Translations under genes and position numbers: made by a program | Part shown: piece by piece, positions 1-10,919 of the stretch | Position numbering within the stretch: position 1 is the stretch's first letter | How the letters are laid out: each line of letters begins with the position of its first letter | Source: Saccoglossus kowalevskii | Lineage: Eukaryota; Hemichordata; Enteropneusta; Harrimaniidae | Length of the DNA stretch: 35,620 nt | NCBI RefSeq assembly: GCF_000003605.2 | Contig: NW_003151258.1 | Location: forward strand, 46,765 to 82,384 | Direction: 5' to 3' | The notes under the pieces: model-generated | What the model was told of the DNA's origin: nothing | The model's input: only the letters and a program-made list of their open reading frames with translations | The model's database searches: none

Positions 1-560
1 GTCATCACATTTCAATGACTCTTGGTACATAGATGTCATAGGACACTGCACAGACCTGATAGTTTTTAGGGTAATATGAGTACATATTAATTACCTAATT
101 TGCATAATTAATTAATTTTCAGCTTTTGATATATCAAGTAGTAATCATCATATTTCAATGAGACTTGCTACATAGATCTTCTAGGATTATGCAGAGACCT
201 GATTAGTTTTAATTAGATATTAATTACCTATTTTGCATAATGTTCCACTGATATATAAAGAACCACAAATTGTATTTTAATGAAACTTTTAAAGAGAACT
301 ATGCAGAAACCTAATTAGTTTTTGGTAAATATTTATGCTTATTAATCACCTAATTAATTAACACTGATATCTCAATTACTGATCATCACATTTGAATAAA
401 ATTTGGTACATAAATGCTCTAGGACAATAGACAGGCCTGATTAATTTTGGGTTAAAATTTGTTCATATTAATTCTCTAATTAGCATAATAATTCATAATT
501 TGTTTTGTTCTGTTCTGTTCATATTAGTTACCTGATGTACATAATTAGTTTTTCAGCTTT
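1..560. repeat. Degenerate AT-rich tandem repeat, about 120-140 bp units
   Basis: About four diverged units starting near 1, 150, 270 and 390. Each has the order tttcaatgaaacttggtac, atagatgctctaggac, cagacctgatta, gcatattaattacctaat and gatatctcaag (consensus pieces). The same family recurs at about 5700-5890 and 30000-30690. No coding potential. Confidence 0.8.
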
Positions 561-598
561 TTCATCAATATCTCATGAACAAGTAATTTTGAATTTTT

Positions 599-710
599 AA
601 TGTGTCTTCAATACTCTCAGCACACGGGAGTTCTTTCTAAGCTTTCTTTGATTTAATGTGTTTTCAATACTCTCAGCACACGGGAGTTCTTTCTAAGCAT
701 TCTTTGATTT
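599..710. repeat. 56-bp tandem duplication
   Basis: Two adjacent 56-bp copies, 599-654 and 655-710, differing at only a few positions, with core ctctcagcacacgggag. A recent simple duplication. Confidence 0.95.
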
Positions 711-2640
711 GAATATTCCAACTACAGGTTTTTTATACTTTGTGAATGCGAATGAATCACAAATTGCACAAGATATCCATAAAGCTGTAGTCAAGATGAT
801 CAACTCTTGGATTTTCTGTATCTGCTTTAGTTTTTAGCTACAATCAAACATACTATTTCAACAGATTGCCAGTAACAGTCTGGGACAGATCCAGAAATAT
901 TCAAAAGTCGCTGTATGACTTTGGTACATGAAACATGGTACCATTCTGAATGCCAGACAGCTAATCTCTTGACATAGTGAATATGAGGGTCAGAGACCAC
1001 CTCTAGGTGTAACGGTATGCTTGTGTAGCACATGTTTTACTCCAAGAAATCAAGCCTAGTCTTCAAGTAAATGCCATGATTATTCCAAAAAGCATAGTAG
1101 TCAGAAAAGAGAGAGGCTGTTATCTGACTCATCTGAAAACCTCATCAGCTTAAAAGGAGTCTAGGAATCGGGTGATGCCAAATTCATAAACCCTTCCGTT
1201 GGATGCTATTTTGAACAATTGACACTATCTGTAGACCAGCGTATACATGCACGAACTACTGTATATTTTTGCGGTGAGTAATATGTCCTTTGTGTAAAAC
1301 ACTAGTTAGAAAAAATTCACTACAAGGAGCACAGATGACTCCAAGGATTTAGTTGCCACTGGCTATACCACAGAACTGCCTCCATCTGTAGAGACTTGTA
1401 ATTGGAACAGCACTGGACTCATAGAGAGCTTCCTGTGGTCTGGCAGGTACAACAGTGCGAGTAGTGAAAACCAAAGTCTTGCTGCCTAATTCAGAACAAC
1501 CACAGTCATTATAATATTGAGTGCCGACAGTACTTTCTCCAGTACAACCTGAATCATGGGTTTGGTTGGAACGCATGCACGTCCAGATTTGCTTATTTTT
1601 TCCATGGCATCCATCACTTATGGGTGACAATCCAAATAAAATGGCACATACCGCCTGAAATTTAAGTTTCTGGCAGAGGCAAACAGGTTAATCAAGAAAT
1701 CCCCACAGAGAAAATAGACTGTTCGCTAAACCCTGGGATACTTGCCAGTTATTGTTGAATTCAATGCATCTCTGGGATATCACATTGGCCACACACCTGT
1801 TCCTGACCCTTCTAACTCCACTCACCATGGTTGAATTGTTGCATCAAACTAGAACTTTCTTATTCCGTCTTCATCCAGGAAGTATACTTCCTCTTCAGGG
1901 CTATCATTTCTAGATGGTTTATGGCATGTTTTGCTTCCTTTGGGATCTAACCCCCCCCCCCCCCCCACGCCCACCCACATTTTAGAAATGTGTGACCAAT
2001 AGCGTGTCAAAATCTATCCACAGAAACACCAGATAGCACTTTCTACCAATTGGTGGCTTAAACTATGACTGTGTTCACCCTCGTCCTTTTTGTCCACGAA
2101 AAAAAAATATTACAGTGATAAAAGAGGGGATAAGATAAAATTTTGTCAACAAATCTCTCACTTCCTGTAGTATCCCGCTTAGATCTTTCAAGAGGTTATT
2201 GACACTGATGATGTTGTTAATGGGGTTGATGGTGAACTGGATCTTGTAGACATGTTGAACAACAGAGAGGGCTTGTGGGTCTTCTTTGATGAACTTTTGG
2301 TTGTTGTTAAAAATCATAAAGCATAAAGCCACATGCAGTGAGTGATGGGATACAACTGAACTCTGGTAACATGAACCCCACTTTAAAAAAAAAGTCTTGG
2401 TTACCTGAGGCAGTAACCATTCAGTACCTGCCACCAATCTTAACTCTTTCAGTACCTAATGGCCATAGTATGATTGGAGACAATGTTAGCGGCAACACTG
2501 CAGAATCAGTGGTAGTAACACATTGCTACACTCCTCTCTCGGTGCAAGCAAACACAGTGTGTACTACCTTAAATGGTCAAGACTTTGCTTGTGAGGAACA
2601 TGCACCCACAACCTCTCAGTGAATTCTGAATCTGCCAAAG
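711..2640. other. No confident gene; scattered coding-like fragments
   Basis: Several short stretches read like protein on one strand or the other: + strand 1160-1270, 1440-1560 (TTVRVVKTKVLLPNSEQ) and 2338-2622, and - strand 1853-1920 (NDSPEEEVYFLDEDGIRKF). They are in different frames with stops between them, and I recognise none. A 16-base C run lies at 1951-1966. This may be a decayed element or pseudogene. The evidence is weak. Confidence 0.25.
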
Positions 2641-4359
2641 GTCAGAGGAAAACTCCAAAACAGCTGTTACTAGAAAACTTCAATAAACTATATTGTTAGA
2701 TATGCTAATTATCCATTGACTTTACTTTGATGCATGTCCAACCACTGACATCATCGGTTATATTGCCATCTCCATTTTTTTTCCATGTGTGTCCACTAAA
2801 TTGAAGAAATAGAGCTCATTAAGCCAAAAGATCGATGTAGAAACATCACCGACTTCTGTGCGAATGTTGTGTGATATTCAAGGTTTTGTTCTCAAAAAAA
2901 ATAAAAATACCGATAGTTTGTTTTGTTGAAAGATTTGCTGTCTGTGAATCAAATTGACCATAGCATTTTGTACCCCAAAAAATCTGTCAGCGAATGTTCT
3001 AAGATGTAACTTATTCGTTATTACGTTAATGGTTGAGTATTTTAATGTGGAAGTACAATTATCTTAACTAATTTCAATCGTAACTTTAGAAACTAACGCT
3101 TTTTTGTTGAGGTTAGCTACATCAGCTATTTTGTATGTGTTTGTCATAATAGTTCGGGAAAACTGCTGAAAAATCAGAAGGAATTGTTAAATTAGTATTT
3201 ATAGTTCACACTGTTATAATTGATTGGCAGTAATTTGCACATCACATCCAAGTTCAAACTCGTACACATGATTTCACTTAGTAGAGCGCATTGAATTGTG
3301 GGAAAATCAATGTTTATCAACACGCATGCGTGGTGCAAGGACCCTTTAAGAAATTTTAGAGAATATATGCATTAAAAATCAATTTTTTACTCGTTTTTCC
3401 CCTCTTGCAAACTCAAGTCATCAAATTGCATGCAAGATTCCTCCTTCTATAATCAAAGACGTACTGTATTATAAAATCAACTTTCGAAGTGTTTTCAATA
3501 AAGATTATTCAGAAATGCACACAAATGCACACCAGACTCCTGGGTTGTTTTCTGTATAGCCATTAGGTTAAATTTATAGGACAATTTATGGATATGAATA
3601 TTACCACTGTGTCTGAGCACACACTTGCCGTACTTGCTTCCTACATGTATTGTAATTATATTTAGCATGCAAGTGAAATAAAAATGCATGAATAGATTTA
3701 TTGTAGTGAAAATAATAAGACTTTCAGTAAATTGCATGTTAGATTTTTATTAAAATGATAAGAGCTTTCAAACAAGTTTTGCCTAGATCAATTTTTAAGC
3801 AGCAGGATATGAGAATTGTATTACCTGTAACTGTTTACACAAGTTTTTGATCCATATTACCATACACACTTTTAAAACTTCAAAACCAAGTGAAAACAAC
3901 TATTGCCATTGCTGTTAAGCACAGTTAATTCTGATCAATGTTTATACATATACATGTACTCTATTTTCAAACTTCAAAACAAGGACTTGAAGTCTTTGTA
4001 AAATATTGTGATGAAATTTTCACCCTTATTCCACCCTCTACTTATAGATTTGAATACATGTCATAGCGTGTTGAGTGTTACTTACTGCTACAAATCATGA
4101 TTTTAGAGAAAATACTTATTATTGGCGTTTTTGGAACAATTTCCATATGAATCTATGCATTATTTCCTGAAAAATAAATAAAACGTTCCAGAATCTTCCA
4201 ATAGTTTGAGACAGTCAAACATTTTATTTTTTCAATATATGTCACTGAAAGATATTTTCTGAAAAGACAAGAACCAGTTTCAATTGGCTTAAATATTGCT
4301 GTTTTCATGCCGTTTTTTAGCCATTTCTCGTACGAAAAAAAGTTTTATACATGTATGTT
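2641..4359. other. No gene seen; AT-rich, likely intronic
   Basis: AT-rich sequence without supportable exons. At 3278-3350 it carries a partial copy of the repeat found around CSTF3 exon 13201-13327 (gtgggaaaatcaatgttt). AATAAA hexamers at 2682 and 3497 have no associated gene that I can support. Confidence 0.5.
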
Positions 4360-5370
4360 TCTCGGTGAGTTAAACCATGGCTCTGCAATCCAAGAAATTG
4401 CACCAGTGTATCATGGGAAATGTAATTTGCATGGTCCACCTAGTTGTTTAGTTGATCCATAGCATATCAACTGGAGGTGTTATTTCCGTAAGCTAACATC
4501 ATACGTTACACTATTAACCGATTTGACTCGTACGTTACAAGAAAGTCTTGAACACAGACACACATGCATTTTTTTTATAGAATATGTATTGTTGTCTGTC
4601 ACCAATTATTTCACTATATATTTCAGTAAACATAAATTTTTTCTGCGAGATCTTTGCAATTTATTTATTTCAAGACACAATTGTACTTTTTAAATTGTCA
4701 GAAAAGTCGTATATTAAAATTCAAGGAACATACTCAACTTATTGTCAGGAGCGTATTTTTTGTCTGACTGACACACATGAGTGCATGACAAGCCTTTTGA
4801 ACAAACCCGTTATCATGACCACCTAATGTCAACCATATACATCACATTCGCCAATGAACTAATCTAGGCCAGTACCTACAGCTTGGTTTGTCTTTTCATC
4901 AACAATAGATTGAAAACCATTCCTTCCTGTACCTGAATTAAGAGTCTTGCATCTCAGAACCAGGTTCACCTCTGATGCCGCTGGAAAAATAAGATTTGAC
5001 CAAGCTTTCAAGCCTTGTAACCATGAATGTCTTTCTTTACATAAATTCTCTAAGGAAGTTATTGGAATATTTACGAAATATAAGTATGCAGTATAAAAGA
5101 TGGTGTTTCGTGAAACATCAATGCATATAACTTTTACAACTGTTATTACTATTGTGCATTGAGGCCAAATTGTCTCTATTTCAACATTTGTCACTAATTC
5201 TAAGTGCAGGACCACACCACTTTTTTCGGCCGAACATCATTCTCGTCTCTTGTGCACACCCCCAGCTTGTGCCATCTGCACTCACTTGGGCCGGACTACT
5301 TCATTGAGTGCCGACTGGCGGCCATTTTCTCTTTCATACACCCGGAGAACCACGACTTAAGTAAACAACA
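4360..5370. repeat. Duplicated block, uninterrupted copy
   Basis: Shares long stretches with 6110-6363 plus 7445-8150. Examples are atgggaaatgtaatttgc, tttgtactttttaaattgt-like, ctaggccagtac..cagcttggtt, and tcttgtgcacacccc..cttgtgcca. On the - strand both copies keep a protein-like run (DEKTNQAVGTGLD) behind a tcttatttttccag acceptor-like sequence. It is probably an interspersed element of about 1 kb or a local duplication. Confidence 0.8.
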
Positions 5371-6109
5371 ACAAAATATCAAAGAAAGCTTGGAAAGAAC
5401 TCTCATGTTGGAGGTATGGAGTACAAATAATAAGTATTGTATTTACTATATTAGAAGCACAGGCAGAAATCATTGAAGAGTGTCTTATTTTGACCACAGA
5501 CATGCCTTTGTCTGAGATATTACAGTTATGTATATTAATGAAGTCACATGATTATACATGGACATGTTGTGTGTTATTTATTGGTAGTCGTATGTCTTGT
5601 CAAATGCATCATTATAACACTAGTTGCATATCCTTGTCTGCAACAACACTATTATACTTAATATTAATGAGGTCACATGACCCCATTTATACAAGGTGGG
5701 TAATTAATGTAAATGAATTTCTACCATAAAGTAATCAGATCTGTGGATTATCTAAAAGCACCTATGTACCAAGTTTCATTGAAATTGAAAGAGCTAAAAA
5801 TTCGCTAATTTCAACCAAAAAATAATCAGGTCTGAGCATTATCCCAGAGCATCAAGTTACATTGAAATCTGACAATTGGTTTTTGAGATATCATGTACTA
5901 CACGTACAGACTCCCATTGTGTGCTTTGTACACAGGTGTCAACAATTGTATTGTTAATATCCTAGAAATATAAATATCATCTGTTCTATTAGCTGTGAAT
6001 GACCGTTAAGTCCTATGTAAGACAACTTGGTCTTCAGTAATATAATCCTAGTGTATTGTAGCATGAAATCACTGCAGTAATATTCATAGTCACAGATAGT
6101 GACCGACAA

Positions 6110-8150
6110 AAACAATTTGACCGGAATTTCTGCTGTTAAAGTGTGTCATGGGAAATGTAATTTGCTTGGTCCGCCTAGTTGTTTACATTTCAACTAAAGG
6201 TGTTAATTCTGTAAGCTAACATCTTGCATTACGCTATTATCAAACGGCTTGAACACGGATATGCATACATTTCTTTTCACACACTGTTGTCGTTCACCAT
6301 CATTTCACTGCAGGGATATATTTCGGGGAACATAAATTTGTTTGTGCTTTCTTTCAATTTATTAGTCCTCGTTCGGACGTAGTCAAAAAACGGGGACTTA
6401 TGTTTTGCCCTGTGTGCGTCCGTCCGTGCGTGCGTCCGTGATCACCTGTATCTCGAACATGCATGGACCGATTAAGTTCAAACTTCACTCATACATCACA
6501 CATTATATGGGACATATGCACATGCATTTTTTTCATGATCCGATTATCGATAGCCGAATAGCGGCCATTTTAAGGCTGAAAATGCATTGAAATCGCACAT
6601 TTTCACCATTCCAGACCCGGATCTCAGTTATGCATGGACGGATTTTGTTCAAATTTGGTACATACATTAAACATAATAGGACCTTGATGCACGTCATTTT
6701 TTTTTTTGGATCAAGTTTGAAATAACTGACTGGCGCCCATTTTGTTTTAAAGAATTCAGTTCTGGATCCGTATGTGAGACATGTCTGGATTGATCGAGTT
6801 CAAACTTCACACACACAAGGTACATCATGTCACAAATATGTATGTGCATTTGTTTCCTGATCTCATTAACGATAGCCAAATGGCGGCCGTTTTAAGGCCG
6901 AAAATGCATTGAAATCGCACATTTTCACCATTCTGGACCCGGATCTCATTTATGCATGGACGGATTTTGTTCAAATTTGGTACATACATTAAACATAATA
7001 GGACCTTGATGCACGTCATTTTTTTTTTCGGATCAAGTTTGAAATGACCGACTGGTGGCCATTTTGTTTTAAAGAATCAGTTCTGGATTCATATCTGAGA
7101 CATGCCTGGATTGATCGAGTTCAAACTTCACACACACAAGGTACATCATGTCATAAATGTGTATGTGCATTTGTTTCATGATCCGCTTAACAATAGCTGA
7201 ATGATGGCCATTTTTAGGCCAAAAATGCATCAAAATCACGTATTTTCACAATTCCGGAACCGGATCTCAGTCATGCTGGATGGATTTTGTTCAGATTTAG
7301 TACAATGTGTTGTACATATGCAGGTGCATTTCGGATCAGACCACTGAAAGTGGTCTGAGATTTCGGTCATGATCTACTTTGAATGTATATGTCACTCAAA
7401 TATGAATGGAACAATGACGTGTCATTGACAATGACTTGTTTATTTTTGAGAAACATTTGTACTTTTTAAATTGTTGGGAACATCATATATTAAATTTGAG
7501 AAGCATACTCAACATATTGTCAGGATGTATTTGTTGACGAGCGCCTTGAACGAACCCCGCTATTATCATGTTATCATGACCAACCGGGCCTGTCACGTCC
7601 ACCAGTGAAATAATCTAGGCCAGTACCCACAGCTTGGTTCGTCTTTTCATTGACAATGGGGTGAAAACTTTTTTTTTTTTCCTTCTCGTGACTGATCTGG
7701 TTCTCCTCTGTTGCTGCTGGAAAAATAAGAATCGAGCAAGTTTACAAGTCCTGTAACCGTGAATGTTTTTCTTTGCACACATACACTAAGGAACTTATTG
7801 TGCACAGTCCCTTCCCTCTTGTGCACACCCCATCTTGTGCCACTTGCTCGGGCCAGACCACTTTGTGCAGCACTGACAAAGTGGCTGGACAAACAGCTCA
7901 CAGCATATCATTTCTTAATACTAGTAGCTCCATGGTATCACTTACATCATCAACTCAGTAATTACATAAACATACCTAGAGATTGAACAAACCACTCAGG
8001 ATTAACACCTTGCATTTGCATAAACCCATGACTGACAGTCATTTTGAGTAGTCAAAACGACTGTTTGAATCATGCTTTCCTGTCCCTGGCAGCCATCTTT
8101 CCTTTTATACACCCGGAGCCACGGTTTAAACAGTTTGTCTTCCATTGTGT
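6110..8150. repeat. Duplicated block, copy split by a nested element
   Basis: Second copy of the 4360-5370 block. Left part 6110-6363 and right part 7445-8150 are separated by the 1075-bp hairpin-ended element. A further stretch of about 200 bp at about 7890-8085 is absent from the first copy. The pair therefore shows the order of events: block duplication, then insertion. Confidence 0.75.
6364..7438 (+). mobile_element. Hairpin-ended repeat element, copy 1 (1075 bp)
   Basis: A non-coding element starting AGTCC with a 5'-terminal inverted repeat (AGTCCTCGTT ... AACGGGGACT). It contains several tandem modules of about 165 bp built on 'atctcg..catgcatgga..ga', 'gttcaaa' and 'gaatagcggccatttt'. 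A perfect internal hairpin (arms TCAGACCACT/AGTGGTCTGA, 7336-7358) lies near the 3' end, which finishes GTCATTGACAATGACTTG, itself a short palindrome. It is flanked by TTTATT at 6358-6363 and 7439-7444. It interrupts a repeat block that is continuous at 4360-5370. No transposase is seen. Confidence 0.85.
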
Positions 8151-8861
8151 AGGTCGATTATATGGGACTTAATAATTTGGTCTCAATCTATTTGTTCAAC
8201 AACTAAACTCTTCTTTTTTTCTGACATAGCATGATTGTTTTTATAACTAGCGTAACAGATTGCACACTGCTTGACTTTGTAATTCAATCATAGATCTATA
8301 ATCTTATTCAAAATGTCTGACTGGCAGCAATTTTTGATTACATTATCTCTGGACTGAATACACGCTTTTATGCTCATATCAGCAGACATCCTTGCTTGTA
8401 CATTCCTGTCAAGGTTTGATACAGAGTATACAGAAATGTGGACCGGAAGGTCATCAAAATTCTACCTTTCCAGGACCAGATATTGATGGATTTTGTTTAA
8501 AGTTGGTATACGGTATACATGTAGATGCCACGGCAGATGAAACATTCAATTGAAGATCATATCCTGCATATGTTTCAATGAGCGTAAAAGCATAAACTGG
8601 AAAGCAGTAACACTAGATGGTACATTCAAATCTAGAATGTTTTTTTAGTCAAGATGCTGATTACACACACAAAAATGGACACTGTAACATGGTCCTGTAA
8701 AAACTCAAACCCAGATGAAATCAAAGGTGGTCATCGAAAAACATCATTCAACTTAAGATATCTCAATCATTCTATTATTGAATGATAGTCAATGAAACAT
8801 TTAGTAAGCCCTAATTCAGGTAAAATTTTGTCAACCCATTAGAAGAAATTCAATTGCTGAT
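8151..8861. other. No gene seen
   Basis: AT-rich presumed intron. A short degraded fragment of the hairpin-ended element's internal module (gtctgactggcagcaattt) lies near 8310-8350. Nothing else is recognised. Confidence 0.45.
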
Positions 8862-10750
8862 GGTAAGTGTACAATGTGTTGAGGCATAAAATGACAATGA
8901 AGTGTGCAATGTGTTGAGGGATACAATGACAATGAAGTGTGCAAGGTGTTGAGGAATACAATGACAATGAAATGTGCAAGGTGTTGAGAAATACAATGAC
9001 AATGAAGTGTGCAAGGTGTTTTAGGAATACAATGACAATGAAGTGTGCAAGGTGTTTTAGGAATACAATGAAGTGTGCAAGGTGTTGAGGAATACAATGA
9101 CAATGAAGTGTGCAAGGTGTAGAGAGATACAATGACAATGAGGTGTGCAAGGTGTTGAGGGATACAATGACAATGAAGTGTGCAAGGTGTTGAGGGATAC
9201 AATGACAATGAAGTGTGCAAGGTGTTGAGGAATACAATGACAATGAAGTGTGCAAGGCTTTGAATGATACAATGGCAATGAAGTGTGCAAGGTGTTGAGA
9301 GATACAATGACAATGAAGTGTGCAAGGTGTTGAGGGATACAATGAAGTGTGCAAGGTGTTGAGGGATACAATGACAATGAAGTGTGCAAGGTGTTGAGGG
9401 ATACAATGACAATGAAGTGTGCAAGGTGTTGAGGGATACAATGATACATGTGCAAGGTGTTGAGGAATACAATGGCAATGAAGTGTGCAAGGTGTTGAGG
9501 GATACAATGACAATGAAGTGTGCAAGGTGTTGAGGGATACAATGATACATGTGCAAGGTGTTGAGGGATACAATGACAATGAAGTGTGCAAGGTGTTGAG
9601 GGATACAATGACAATGAAGTGTGCAAGGTGTTGAGGGATACAATGATACATGTGCAAGGTGTTGAGGAATACAATGACAATGAATTGTGCAAGGTATTTT
9701 AGGAATACAATGAAGTGTGCAAGGTGTTTTGGGAATACAATGGAGTGTGCAAGGTGTTGAGGGATAAAATGACACTGAAGTGTGCAAGGTTTTGGGGAAT
9801 ACAATGACAATGAAGTGTGCAAGGTGTTGAGGGATACAATGACGAGTGTACAAGTTGTTGAGGCATAAAATGACAATGAAGTATGCAAGGTGTTGAGGAA
9901 TGCAATGAAAATGAAGTGTGCAAGGTGTTGGCATATAAAATGACTGAAATATGCAATGTGTTGAGGGATACAATGACAAGTGTGCTAGGTGTTTAGGGAT
10001 AGAATGACAAGTGTGCAAGGTGTTGGGGTATAAAATAATGAAATATGCAAGATGTTGAGGGATAAAATGACAATTGTGCAAGGTGTTGATGGTTAACATG
10101 ACAAGAAAGTGTGCAAGGTGTTTTAGTAATTCAATGAAATGTGCAAGGTGTTTTAGGAATACAATGAAGTGTGCAAAGTGTTTTAGGAATACAATGACAG
10201 TAAAGTGTGCAAGGTGTTGAGGCATAAAATGACAATGAAGCGTGCAAGGTGTTGAGGAATACAATGAAAATGAAATGTGCAAGTTGTAGAGGTGTGCAAG
10301 ATATAGAGGAATGCAATGAAAATGAAATGTGCAAGGTGTTAGGAATACAGTGACAATGAAGTGTGCAAGGTATAGAGGAATAAAATGAAAATGAAATGTG
10401 CAAGGTGTTGAAGGATAAAATGACAATGAAGTGTGCAAGGTATAAAGAGATACAATGACAATGAAGTGTAGAGGGATGCAGTGACAATGAAGTGTGCAAG
10501 GTGTAGAGGGATGCAGTGACAATGAAGTGTGCAAGGTGTAGAGGGATGCAGTGACAATGAAGTGTGCAGGGTGTAGAGGGATGCAGTGACAATGAAGTGT
10601 GCAAGGTGTAGAGGGATGCAGTGACAATGAAGTGTGCAGGGTGTAGAGGGATGCAGTGACAATGAAGTGTGCAGGGTGTAGAGGGATGGAGTGACAATGA
10701 AGTGTGCAAGGTGTAGAGGGATGCAGTGACAATGAAGTGTGCAAGGAGTT
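8862..10750. repeat. 35-bp minisatellite, about fifty units, 1.9 kb
   Basis: Tandem units of 35 bp built on the core gtgtgcaaggtgttgagg and atacaatgacaatgaa. From about 10440 the units change to a more uniform gtgtagagggatgcagtg form. Around 9433-9670 a shorter variant (aatgatacatgtgc) recurs at 9440, 9541 and 9642, a higher-order period of 101 bp (two 35-bp units plus one of 31). The array ends 136 bp before CSTF3 exon 10887-10919. Long open frames on the - strand are a by-product of stop-free repeats. Confidence 0.97.
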
Positions 10751-10886
10751 GACAGTCATGGTTTTTCCATAGAAAGCTGAATTCTGTGTTGGTTCAAAAT
10801 TGTTGTGCAAGATTCTTGATACAGGTAAATTACATGACATCATTACCACCATTATTTTGTAATTTTAATGTTCTATTTTTTTGCAG

Positions 10887-10919
10887 ATGAAAACTAGAAA
10901 CTACGAAAGAGTTGAGAAG
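10887..10919 (+). CDS. CSTF3: CSTF3 exon a (33 bp microexon)
   Basis: This exon encodes [11 protein letters not shown], equivalent to human IKAKNYDKVEK. It lies between a ttgcag acceptor and a gtaagt donor, in phase 0 on both sides. The initial ATG is only an internal Met replacing Ile, because homologous sequence should precede it. It is the first exon of the gene I can find in the window. Nothing resembling the preceding HAT segment (human region ending YIEAE) is visible upstream. Confidence 0.9.

Noticed and set aside
5204-5476. Possible first exon with a CpG-rich 5' end (90 codons)
   Set aside because: Part of the same sequence is repeated near 7800-8150, so it belongs to the duplicated block, and it does not resemble the CSTF3 N terminus.
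8831-10852. A 673-codon open frame on the - strand, and other overlapping frames, reading HTSLSLYPSTPCTLHC-type repeats
   Set aside because: It is the 35-bp minisatellite read through. The unit has no stops in any - strand frame, and all three frames stay open, so the length has no coding meaning.
10887-10889. ATG as the CSTF3 start codon
   Set aside because: It directly follows a splice acceptor, and the family has about 75 conserved residues before this point.
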